Assembly: GCA_963662705.2 (NCBI GenBank)
Contig: OY759767.1
Coordinates: 3,286,001 to 3,350,000 of the forward strand
Source: JAPPHA01 sp963662705
GTDB lineage: Bacteria > Pseudomonadota > Alphaproteobacteria > Rhodobacterales > Rhodobacteraceae
Reading direction: 5' to 3'
DNA length: 64,000 bases
In this document: positions 51,467-60,400 of the stretch, one piece after another
Layout: each line of letters starts with the position of its first letter
How positions within the stretch are numbered: the stretch's first letter is position 1
Notes under the pieces: generated by a model
Seen by the model: the letters and a program-made list of their open reading frames with translations, nothing else
Databases searched by the model: none
What the model was told of the DNA's origin: nothing
Program-made: the position numbers and the translations under genes

Positions 51467-51875
51467 ATCGGGCGGGAATTACCGCAAACACTTGCCCTGC
51501 AATTGACCCTGTTTCCCGAACCTGTCGAGAAGAAAGCGCCTGAACCGTAACCTGCCTTTTTCCGTAAAATCATTTCAGAAGTTCAGGTTCAATCGACCAG
51601 CCTGTCAACACCATCGCAAACCGAAGATCCTCCGCTCGGCCGGCAACCGTCGGGCGACCGTCCCCGCGTCCGGTCTTCGCCACCAGCGTCAGGAGCTTTG
51701 GCGAAGCGCCGCGCGGTCGCTTCTCCCCGCGCCCCTGCTGGCTTACCAGACCCGTCGTCACGTCGAGGCAGCTGCGAAATTTGCCTGGCTCGCAAACCTG
51801 CGCAGCCGGAACGCCTCCGACTCGTCCAGGCGCAGGTTCTGCCGTACGATTCGGGTGAATCCGAACACGAAATAC
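51467..51875. other. Convergent intergenic stretch
   Basis: No recognised gene in 409 bases between dsbB (+) and the HNH gene (-). Open frames are motif-free. Confidence 0.4.
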
Positions 51876-51928
51876 GCGTGCTCCATCGTGTTCGCGCTCG
51901 GAGCGAACACGCGATGCTCAGAGCACGC
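51876..51928 (-). terminator. 53-base stem-loop after the HNH gene
   Basis: Three stem blocks pair across the loop: GCGTGCTC/GAGCACGC, CATCG/CGATG and TGTTCGC/GCGAACA, with small bulges. It touches the HNH stop codon. No U-run follows, but the stem is the strongest in the window. Confidence 0.6.
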
Positions 51929-52515
51929 TATTCCTCGAGTTCGATATCCCAGTACAGGAAGTCTATCCAGGTACGATGCAGATAGTTCGGAGGGAACTTC
52001 CGCCCGGAATTCAGCAGTTCATCCGGAGTTGGCCGCGTGGGTTTCCTCAGAAGATGCATCCGGGACTCTTTCAGGGATCGCGAGCCCTTTTTCAGGTTGC
52101 AGTCGGTACAAGCCGCGACGACATTGTCCCAGGTCGTGCGACCGCCCTGGGACTTCGGGACGACGTGGTCGAATGTCATTCTTCCGTCAGAACCGCAGTA
52201 CTGGCAGACGAATCCATCGCGCAGAAAGAGGTTGAAGCGGGTGAATGCGGCAGTGCGTACGGGCCTGACATAGGTCTTGAGCGAAACCACCGAAGGAATC
52301 CGCATCTGAATCGACGGTGACCGGACGAAGCGATCATACTCGGCAATGATCCTGACGCGGTCGAGAAAGCTCGCCTTGACTGCATCCTGCCAACTCCACA
52401 ACGACAGGGGGAAATACGACAGCGGGCGAAAGTCCGCGTTCAGCACCAGCGCCGGGAAATCATGTGACCTGACGGGTACTGCATGTGCGTATTCTTTGGG
52501 CGCTTCAATGGCCAT
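51928..52515 (-). CDS. HNH endonuclease family protein
   Basis: A 195-residue protein with a zinc-bound HNH module: CQYCGSDGRMTFDHVVPKSQ (about 101-120), then GGRTTWDNVVAACTDCNLKKGSRSLKE. The C-x-x-C pairs and the DHV/N motif are complete. The N-terminal part (ALVLNADFRPLSYFPLSLWSW) is the conserved lead of a small HNH family found on the main chromosome of most alphaproteobacteria, so it is probably not a mobile-element gene. Function is unknown. Start ATG 52515 begins the conserved MAIEAP. Confidence 0.88.
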   Translation of the reverse strand: MAIEAPKEYAHAVPVRSHDFPALVLNADFRPLSYFPLSLWSWQDAVKASFLDRVRIIAEYDRFVRSPSIQMRIPSVVSLKTYVRPVRTAAFTRFNLFLRDGFVCQYCGSDGRMTFDHVVPKSQGGRTTWDNVVAACTDCNLKKGSRSLKESRMHLLRKPTRPTPDELLNSGRKFPPNYLHRTWIDFLYWDIELEE

Positions 52516-52814
52516 TTTTTCCTACCCCGGTATCCGGCGCCTGCCACCGGAAGCCTCGCCGGCGGGTTTGTGGCCAGATCGCTTTAGAGTGGCCTGACCT
52601 TATAGTCTGGTTTTCCGGATGAACAACAGTCGGGCAGGATAGAGGCGTCATTGTTGCCAATTTCCAACAGGAACTGCCTGATCTGTATCACGACGGCCAC
52701 AGTTGCGACGATCGGCGTCATCCTCGTGTGCAGCGAAGTACGCCCTGTTGCCCGCATTCAACCGGCGTCACGGCAACGGCGAATATGTGCTTGCTCCCGA
52801 GGGAATTCGGCAAC
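52516..52814. other. Divergent intergenic stretch
   Basis: No recognised gene in 299 bases between the HNH gene (-) and the VOC gene (+). Promoters for both should lie here; none is clear. Confidence 0.4.
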
Positions 52815-53282
52815 ATGCTATCGGAACACGACTGGAAGGATGCAGTGATCGAAAGACCCGTACCCCCTGACATTCTCGAAGCGGCAATCTATGCCGATGA
52901 CCTCGACGCGGCGGAACGGTTTTACGGAACGGTGCTCGGCTTCCACAAGATTACCAGGGTTGGCGACAGGCACGTCTTCTTTCGATTCCGAAACACGGTG
53001 CTCCTGGTTTTCAATGCGTCCGAGACCCGCAAGCCTTCGGGAAACCCCGACCTGCCCGTACCGCCCCACGGGATGGCCGGAGACGGTCATGTCTGTTTTG
53101 CCGCGTCCGCAGGCGATCTGGATCAATGGGCAGACGTGTTCCTGGCGCATTCGATCGCAGTCGAAGCCGACTTCCGATGGCCCAACGGGTGCCGGTCGAT
53201 CTACGTTCGCGACCCTTCAGGCAATTCGGTTGAATTTGCGGAACGGGGACTGTGGTTTCCCGGGACCGTAAGCGACGATTGA
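52815..53282 (+). CDS. VOC-family (glyoxalase/dioxygenase-like) protein
   Basis: A 155-residue protein with the two beta-alpha-beta-beta-beta units of the vicinal oxygen chelate fold: AIYADDLDAAERFYGTVLGF (about 25-44), HVFFRFRNTVLLVFNASET, GHVCFAASAGDLDQW (metal His in GDGHVCF) and SIYVRDPSGNSVEFAERGLW (metal Glu in VEFAE). Metal ligands are therefore kept. The substrate is unknown. ATG 52815 has GAGGGA upstream; an earlier ATG at 52785 is possible. Confidence 0.85.
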   Translation: MLSEHDWKDAVIERPVPPDILEAAIYADDLDAAERFYGTVLGFHKITRVGDRHVFFRFRNTVLLVFNASETRKPSGNPDLPVPPHGMAGDGHVCFAASAGDLDQWADVFLAHSIAVEADFRWPNGCRSIYVRDPSGNSVEFAERGLWFPGTVSDD

Positions 53283-53328
53283 AGAGTGACCGTTCAACCC
53301 CTCGAAGCCGATCGCCACCGGCAGGACG

Positions 53329-53988
53329 TCAGCTTTCGATGAGGTGCCTGACGAGGAATTCCCGTGCAACCGCCAGGCCGTCCGGGCCAATCTGGTGGCC
53401 GATGCCCCTCGAGAGGTGCGTCGCGGTTTCGAATCCCAGGGCCTCGAGCGCGTCGGCCGATTGCTGCAGGTTCGAACTCGGAATCATCTCGTCATTCTCA
53501 CCGTGGACAAGGAGGACCGGAGGGCGGGAGAGAATCAGTTCGCCCTTCGGCAACAGGTAAGCGGCGCCGGAAAACCCGACCAGTCCCGCGATTTTTTCAC
53601 GCCTCCTCGGGATCACGTTAAGGGCGATCATCGTTCCCTGCGAGAACCCGACCAAAGCTGTCTTGCTTGCGTCCACGGATTCCCGGTCGGCCATTTCATC
53701 CAACCAGTCGTTCAGGACGGCATGGGATTGTCCCGCGGCCACGGCCGCTTCCGTTTCACTCGAGCCATCAATCCACGGGATCGGAAACCATTCGTAACCG
53801 AACGGGTTCGACGTGCACGGGAAAGGCGCGTTCGGGGCAACGAACGCAGTATCGGGCAGAACATCGGAGAGAAATTCGTGCAGGGACAAAAGGTCGCTGC
53901 CGTCAGCCCCGTACCCGTGGAGCAGCACGACCAGGTGGCGTGCACCTCCCTGTCTTGCACCCGCTCGCTCGAATTGAAGCGTCGTCAT
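53329..53988 (-). CDS. Phospholipase/carboxylesterase family alpha/beta hydrolase
   Basis: A 219-residue serine esterase. LLHGYGADGSDLLSL (oxyanion, about 22-36), GFSQGTMIAL (nucleophile Ser), NDEMIP (Asp) and GIGHQIGPDGL (His) give the full catalytic triad in the order of the carboxylesterase 2 family. It probably cleaves short acyl esters. ATG 53988 overlaps the alkA stop (ATGA), and GGGAGGGTG lies upstream. It is the last gene of the cbiD-cobK-alkA-esterase chain. Confidence 0.9.
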   Translation of the reverse strand: MTTLQFERAGARQGGARHLVVLLHGYGADGSDLLSLHEFLSDVLPDTAFVAPNAPFPCTSNPFGYEWFPIPWIDGSSETEAAVAAGQSHAVLNDWLDEMADRESVDASKTALVGFSQGTMIALNVIPRRREKIAGLVGFSGAAYLLPKGELILSRPPVLLVHGENDEMIPSSNLQQSADALEALGFETATHLSRGIGHQIGPDGLAVAREFLVRHLIES

Positions 53989-54620
53989 GCGCGAACACCC
54001 TCCCTGTCTTTCGCGTTCCGGTAATGGGACCACAACAACCGGGCGGCGACCGCCCGCCAGGGCGACCAGGCCCTGGCCGTCTCGGCGAGTTCGCGTTCGC
54101 TCGGCCGTTCCGGAAGTTCGAATAGGAGGCGCGCTGATTCCCGCAGCGCCAGGTCGCCCGCCGCAAAGACATCGGCGCGCCCGAGGGCAAACATGACATA
54201 GATCTCGGCTGTCCAACGCCCTATTCCCGGGATTTCGGTCAAGCGCTCGACAACAGCTTCATCAGTCATCGATTCAAGCGAGGCGAATTCGACGCGGCTT
54301 TCGGCCAAGGCGCGGGCGTACCGCACCTTTTGACCGGACAGACCGCAGTTTCGAAGACTTTCCGTCGAAGCGGCACACACCGCGTTTTCCGTGTCAAGCC
54401 CCGCCGCCTCCACTTTTTTCCAGACGCTGTCGGCGGCCGCGACGGAAAGCTGTTGACTGACGATCGCACCGAGCAACGCACGGAATCCCGCCTCGCGCCG
54501 GCGAAGAGGCGGCAATCCTGATCGCTCGATGACCTTCGCGAACCGTGGCTCCTGCTTTGCAAGCCAGGCGGATCCTTCCGCGATGCAGTCTTCGGTTTCG
54601 ATGGTTCGCATGACGCTCAT
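53985..54620 (-). CDS. DNA-3-methyladenine glycosylase II (AlkA-like)
   Basis: A 211-residue helix-hairpin-helix glycosylase that removes alkylated bases. FRALLGAIVSQQLSVAAADSVWKK (about 46-69), LTEIPGIGRWTAEIYVMFAL (HhH, about 127-146) and ADVFAAGDLALRESARLLF with the catalytic Asp are all present. No N-terminal AlkA extension or Ada domain is found, so it is the short form. It is coupled by ATGA overlaps to cobK upstream and the esterase gene downstream, an unusual partnering with cobalamin genes. Confidence 0.9.
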   Translation of the reverse strand: MSVMRTIETEDCIAEGSAWLAKQEPRFAKVIERSGLPPLRRREAGFRALLGAIVSQQLSVAAADSVWKKVEAAGLDTENAVCAASTESLRNCGLSGQKVRYARALAESRVEFASLESMTDEAVVERLTEIPGIGRWTAEIYVMFALGRADVFAAGDLALRESARLLFELPERPSERELAETARAWSPWRAVAARLLWSHYRNAKDREGVRA

Positions 54621-55477
54621 TGGCTTTCCCTCGTCCCGACCGGACCCATTGGCGATTCTGTCGCAGCCGCGCCTTCAAACCTGATTGTCGACAGCCATTC
54701 AAGACAGGCCTCGACTGACTCGACAACCTTGCAGTTCGGCAAGGGTGGACGCCCTAACATCGCGACCGGCAGCCCGAGAATTCTTGCCGCTTCGAGCTTG
54801 CTTTCCGCCATCCGGCCACCCGAGTTCCGGGCGACGAGCCAGTCAATCCCTTCTCTCCGGAACAGTTCGACCTCGCTTTCCACGCTGAACGGCGGCCTGC
54901 CGGCAACCCAGTTTCCGTTCGAAGCCGGGAACGGTTGGTCAGGGAGATCGATCACGCGGCAAAGCAAGCGCCGGCCCGGCAGGATCGACGCAAAATCCCC
55001 GGCCCTCTTCCGGCCGGTCGCGAGAAACACGGACGCGTCCTCAGGAACCAGTTGCGCCAGATCCTCCACTGCCGCGACCGGGTGCCAGTCGTCCCCCGGC
55101 CCCTGCGCCCACGGCGGACGTTGCACGACAATGTGCGGCAAGCGGAGACATCGGGAAACCCTGCAAGCCGTTTCCGTCATCCGTTCCGCGAACGGGTGGG
55201 TCGCGTCGATCACCACGTCGGTTCCGGATGAAACCAGGTAATCCCTGAATCCTTGCTCTCCATTGAAGCCGCCCTTTCGCACGCCGGTTCCGTCGACCGT
55301 CATGGGGACCCGCGTAAGCCCGGCAAGGGAATATGTCGTCCTGAACCGTTCGTCTCCGGCGAGTTTTTCCGCCAGGTTGCGTGCCTCAACCGTTCCGCCG
55401 AGAATCAGTATGGATCGCACGAACGCATGAGCACGCGCTGCTGCGTTTCTCCCTGAGCTTTCATCTCTCTTCAGCAT
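54617..55477 (-). CDS. cobK: Precorrin-6A reductase CobK/CbiJ
   Basis: A 286-residue NAD(P)H enzyme that reduces (cobalt-)precorrin-6A in cobalamin synthesis. Family phrases: ILILGGTVEARNLAEKLAG, VVIDATHPFAERMTETACRV, FLATGRKRAGDF and DWLVARNSGGRMAESKLEAARILGLPVAML. The start is uncertain: ATG 55477 (MLKRDESS) overlaps the cbiD end, while GTG 55417 would start nearer the conserved ILILGG. It is coupled to cbiD upstream and overlaps alkA by ATGA. Confidence 0.9.
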   Translation of the reverse strand: MLKRDESSGRNAAARAHAFVRSILILGGTVEARNLAEKLAGDERFRTTYSLAGLTRVPMTVDGTGVRKGGFNGEQGFRDYLVSSGTDVVIDATHPFAERMTETACRVSRCLRLPHIVVQRPPWAQGPGDDWHPVAAVEDLAQLVPEDASVFLATGRKRAGDFASILPGRRLLCRVIDLPDQPFPASNGNWVAGRPPFSVESEVELFRREGIDWLVARNSGGRMAESKLEAARILGLPVAMLGRPPLPNCKVVESVEACLEWLSTIRFEGAAATESPMGPVGTRESQ

Positions 55478-56531
55478 GCCCAACGATCTGACCTGTCCGG
55501 TTGACGACAATGACGTCGACTCTGCTCACCTTTCCCTGCAAAATCCGGATCAACCTCGTTCGGGCATCGCCTGCAATTGCCTGGGCGAGATCATTTCCTG
55601 CAATTTCGACCGCCTCGAGGACGGTATTCGCCTTCGATACGTCTGGCAGCCCGATTTCAATCGAACGCCGGGAAAGTGCTCCGAAATCAACTTGCGAACG
55701 ACTTGAATGAAGGTCCGACGCGCCCTGTGAGAGCTTGGTGATCTTGGCAATGCCTCCCCCGATCGTCAGCCAAGGCAGCGGATGCCTTTTCAGGTATTTC
55801 AGCAACCCGCCCGAAAAATCCCCCATATCCAACATGGCGTGATCGGGAAGTCCGTAATGTCTCTGGACCACCCGACCCGACGTCTGCCCGGTGCACCCGG
55901 CGACATGGTCCAAACCGCTCGCCCGCGCGACATCGATTCCCCGGTGGATCGACGCGATCCATGCCGAGCAGGAATACGGACGGACGATCCCTGTCGTACC
56001 GAGAATTGAAATTCCGCCGAGGATACCGAGGCGCGGATTCCAGGTACGTTCGGCAAGTTGACGACCGCCGGGCACGGTGATGGTGATTCGCACGTTGGCG
56101 GACGTTTCGTAGCCCCTGGCGACTGCGTCTACCGCCGATGCCATCATTTCCCTGGGAACCGGATTGATCGCCGGTTCTCCGACCGCGATCGGCAACCCGG
56201 GACGAGTCACCGTCCCGACGCCTTCACCCGCGGCAAACGAGACACCTCTGCCAAACGATTCGACGCGGGCCACGATCAAGGCGCCATGGGTCACGTCCGG
56301 ATCGTCTCCCGCGTCCTTGATGACGCCCGCTTCGGCCCAACCTTGACCTGATCGGCAGCTCTCGAGCTTGAATTCCGGTTCCTGCCCCCCGGGCAAGCTG
56401 ATCCTGACCGACTCCGGGAACGTCCCGCCCCACAGCGCTTCTGCCGCACCCTTGGCCGCGGCCGTGGCGCATGCCCCGGTCGTCCATCCGCTGCGCAGCG
56501 AAGTCTTTGGCTTTCTGGATTTTCCGAACAT
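55461..56531 (-). CDS. cbiD: Cobalt-precorrin-5B C1-methyltransferase CbiD
   Basis: A 356-residue enzyme of the early-cobalt (anaerobic-type) cobalamin route that methylates C1 with SAM. LRSGWTTGACATAAAKGAAEAL (about 12-33), GEGVGTVTRPGLPIAVGEPAINPVPREMM (about 101-129), NPRLGILGGISILGTTGIVRPYS and GNDLAQAIAGDAR are family hallmarks. Length is normal. It starts the four-gene chain cbiD-cobK-alkA-esterase. The rest of the cobalamin genes are not in the window. Confidence 0.93.
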   Translation of the reverse strand: MFGKSRKPKTSLRSGWTTGACATAAAKGAAEALWGGTFPESVRISLPGGQEPEFKLESCRSGQGWAEAGVIKDAGDDPDVTHGALIVARVESFGRGVSFAAGEGVGTVTRPGLPIAVGEPAINPVPREMMASAVDAVARGYETSANVRITITVPGGRQLAERTWNPRLGILGGISILGTTGIVRPYSCSAWIASIHRGIDVARASGLDHVAGCTGQTSGRVVQRHYGLPDHAMLDMGDFSGGLLKYLKRHPLPWLTIGGGIAKITKLSQGASDLHSSRSQVDFGALSRRSIEIGLPDVSKANTVLEAVEIAGNDLAQAIAGDARTRLIRILQGKVSRVDVIVVNRTGQIVGHAEER

Positions 56532-56729
56532 TCAACCGAGTATAGGCGGGCGGTCAGGTTTTGCCTGTTTCACGACGTGGCGAAATTTGACCGTTTGACA
56601 CATCCAAATCTTGGATAGGGCCGAAGTACGCAAGACACAGATCCCCCAATGCCACATCCGCCATGCTCTCATGCTTCGTCGCCCAACCCGCACGATCGGA
56701 AAGACATGGACCAAAGTGACAGACATCGC

Positions 56730-57491
56730 CTAGCCTGAATTTAGGTTGAAGAGATTTTCTCGATGCCAGATGAGCCGCTTCCGATGCTTGTCCGTCAACG
56801 ATATGGGACAGTGCCAGTTCAATTCGGAATGGGCAGCTTTACTCAATGCAGACGAAAACACCGGTTGCCCTGCGTCGTCAACTGTCACCATACCCTTGTC
56901 GAATGCCGCGTCCCACAGCGCCGAGAGAAGCAGACCGTTGTGAACATTCAGTCGTTCTGCATCATCGGGACAGTCTTTCCATGGGATGATGTGGGAGGCG
57001 CGCAACAGGGCCGGATCCGTTATCCCGGTCAGGGGACAGGTACTTTGCCAATACGCCATCAGCCGGTCTCGAAAGATGTCCTGACCTATCCGTCGAATGA
57101 CGTAACGCTCTGCTTCGGTTTGCCGCGGCAGCCCCTTTATCTTGGCTTGGAAGTCATCAAGCGGACGATCAGGAAGGCTGATACCAAGTTCATACACTCT
57201 GGGCATGAGAGCGTAGAGTTCGGAAAGTGTTGAAAACGCGCAGCGGGCGAGACCAGGCCCCCGTATTTTTCGAGTCAAGTGATTTAGTTCACCAATCACG
57301 CCGGGATGGTCAAGGGCGAGAAACCATGGACCTGAACAGCCAGTTGCAGCGAGATAGATCTCACCTGCCGCCGTGGTTGATCCGAAACGTGCCCACCCCT
57401 CCTCTTCGCCAAGATTGCGTCGATAACCGTTTTGCCAGGAAACCTTATGGCACTCCTGTGCGACAACGAAGCTCTGGGGTTTTTCAATCAC
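56730..57491 (-). CDS. HNH_2-type endonuclease of the helicase-methylase operon
   Basis: A 253-residue protein. The C-terminal HNH_2 domain reads CPLTGITDPALLRASHIIPW then ERLNVHNGLLLSALWDAAFD, with the HIIPW histidine and the N-x-H metal residues intact. The N-terminal domain (NGYRRNLGEEEGWARFGSTTAAGEIYLAATG) is a conserved partner domain in this nuclease family. GTG 57491 overlaps the methyltransferase stop (GTGA), so translation is coupled; an in-frame TTG at 57536 lies inside the methyltransferase gene. It ends the operon, 199 bases before cbiD. It is a good candidate for the cutting subunit of a restriction-like system. Confidence 0.85.
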   Translation of the reverse strand: MIEKPQSFVVAQECHKVSWQNGYRRNLGEEEGWARFGSTTAAGEIYLAATGCSGPWFLALDHPGVIGELNHLTRKIRGPGLARCAFSTLSELYALMPRVYELGISLPDRPLDDFQAKIKGLPRQTEAERYVIRRIGQDIFRDRLMAYWQSTCPLTGITDPALLRASHIIPWKDCPDDAERLNVHNGLLLSALWDAAFDKGMVTVDDAGQPVFSSALSKAAHSELNWHCPISLTDKHRKRLIWHRENLFNLNSG

Positions 57492-60400
57492 AAACCGAGT
57501 TCCAAGAACTGGCCACCAGCCTCCATACGATCCCAAGCACTCAGAACAAGACGCCTGATCCGGTAGTCACCGAACTTGCGGACTTCCTTTTGCTTGAGCA
57601 CGCGAAAGGTCTCAGACGGATAATCGGTGCCCATTACGTCCGATGGATCGAGAATATAGCGAAGCTCGTTGCGGTTGAGTCCATATGCACGGGCAAAGAA
57701 TGCATCTAGGCCAGCACGAAGGTGAGCGCGACGTTCCTCGTTCCATGAAAATGGTGGCCCATCGAATCCCAGATCATGTGCGAAGGGGGCTATGGCGCGA
57801 GATGTATAGGTAAGTTCTAGCGTTTTCGGCAAGAGGAACCTAAGGCGAGCCTCTGTAAAATACGTCGGGGGCAAGAGCGGCAATTGCTTAAAGGTTTTAT
57901 ACTCTAGATGCGTTCCACCAATTTTTTGTCGAGTGGCATAGTCAAATACCAGCGAACAGAGGCTGGCAACACTTGCAACGAATAGTCTTGAATCGCAAAC
58001 ATTTGGGAATTTCAATGGCAACGGGTGACCAACTCCAACTTTGGGAAAAATCGTCGCAATCACTGTCCGCTCGTCGGTCGCTCTGGCGATATCCCTCCAC
58101 CCCATCAACCAATTTCGTGTCCAATCCTTTGCCGCGAGGCGTTCTTCAACTTCCTTAGCAGGCACCCAATAGCGGGGGTTCGGTTCACAGTTCGGATTCT
58201 GTTTTTCCACAAGACTGAGTTCAGCCGACTTTCCACCATCCTCGTCATAGCTTGCCCAACGATGATCAAACTGGTGGATCATCTTCGCCTCGTACAGAGG
58301 TACATAGCGTGCAACAGGAGGTCCGCCGCCTGTGAGCGGGAGGCCACCGAAATCGTTCCCGTCAAGCTCGAATTCGCCCTGCTGCCAGACAGGATTTGGA
58401 TGTATCCAATCGGTTCCTTCGCGCACGAAGCCGGAATTCTCCAACTGCCGCGCGGTGCGGAACAGGCCAGAGTCATTGGACATATGGAACATCGCCATAA
58501 AACTCACACCCCACGGGTTACCCTCCGGTCCCTTGCGTTCATCGATCAACACGGGTGCATTTGCGTAGATCTTTGCTGTCAGTTCCGCATCCGCACGTGA
58601 CCGGAAAACAGGTGCCGTCCGGGTGTTGGGATTGATAGCAGCGATCTGTTCCGGGCTCAGCGTAAAGTTCCGCTCTTCATCTGCCAATTGCGCCGGATCT
58701 GTCAGGAAGAACGCGAACCGGGCGACGTCCTCGTTCCTGCCGAGTGTAAGGAGACTGAACTTCATACGGCTGTCTACAGCGGGAAACAGTTTGGCGCGGT
58801 TCTCGAAGTCCACCAGATGCGCGAGGCGCTTTTTCTCGATCAATGCTGCGAAGAACGGTGCCGTGGTGGAATCCGTGGCGATTCCGGTGGGCACGATGAC
58901 CCCGGCACGATCACGCGCGAGACACAAGAACAGTTCCGCAAACAGGGCATAGGTGTTGATGTCACCCCGACCGGTCAAGGCGAAACGTCCTCCCTGACTG
59001 TCGGGAATTCGCATGAATTCACTTGTCGCTTCAGATGTGCGTTTTGCAGCGATGAAGGCTGCGTGGAGCAGCCGTTCAGGGCTACCAACGGGGGCTAACT
59101 CCAGCGCCCTGATCAATCGAGCGCGTTCTGCCTTGTTCCTGGCACCCGCAATCTCAGGGGACCGTGTTGCAAAGAATTCCTTCTCCTGCAGTTTGATCCG
59201 TTCCCATGGGGGATTGCCCAATACGACATCGAAACCACCACGTTCCATGGCATCCGGGAACTCCAGCGGCCAATGAAAGGCACGGGCGTTCCGGGCCACG
59301 TTGGGCGCATCGGACATTGATTTCCTCAGTTTGCCCTGTCCAAGGGCAAGCCAGATTTCATCTGTTGTCGGAACAACCCGTGACGACGCACCAGACGGTG
59401 CATCGCCGGTCTTTGGCAGCAGAAACGTGGCAACATAGAGATCAGCCGCAACCCTTGTGCGAACGAACGGCGTCCGGGTCCGGAGATTTCGATATTTCCT
59501 GGCCTTTGTACTGATCTGTTCGACCGTATCTTCTGGCAGAGCCCGGAACCCGGAATAGTCCTCCGCCATGGGCTTGATGGCGGGCAACGCCCCCGAGCCC
59601 ATCTTGTAATCAAGTTCACCCTGGCCACTTTTTGCAGCCCGATTGGCCTTTCGATAGTAGAGGGCGGTCGCTGCGACATCTCCAGTCAACGGCTTGTAGG
59701 CCGCGTCCGGAACTCCGTCCTGAAGAACCGCCAAGTCAAGAATGCCGAGTAGCGCATCGCCGCAGCGGATCTGAGAATCAAAGAATCCCAAGGGAAGGCC
59801 TGGGTCCACAGTTTCGATCCATAGTGCAACCTTGGTGAGTTCAACGGCCATTGGGTTGCGGTCAACCCCGTGAACGCAGTTGCGCGCCACGTCGCGAAGC
59901 GCATGCCGGAAATCGGAAAGTGATGGTGTTCCGTCTGTGCGAATTCGCGCAAGGCGGGTTGCAATACGACGTGCGGCCGCCAGAAGGAAATGGCCCGAGC
60001 CACACGCGGGATCAATGATGGAGAGCCTGAGAAGCGCTGATGCAGGATCGAATGATTCGTTTTCGGTTCTGTCTAGAACCGGATCGAGTGCCGTATCGAG
60101 AAGTGTCTGAACCAGGCTGTCCGGCGTATAGTATGAACCGGTAGTCTTGCGCTGGTTGCCCATCTGTTCGGCGGAATCGGAAGCAAAAACGAGGGTCGTG
60201 CCGTCATCGGCCAGTTGCGGTTGCAACTCCAGCAAGGACTCGTAAACCGATCCGAGTTCTTCGGTCTCCATGGCCCGCCAGTTTACCGGCATGATGCCAC
60301 TGGAATCGCGAAGCCACGAGAGGCGGTAGACGGCTTCCATGAAAGCGCTGTTGCGCAGGCACGCAGTTCCCAGGCTCGGCAATTTGTCGACGTCAAACAG

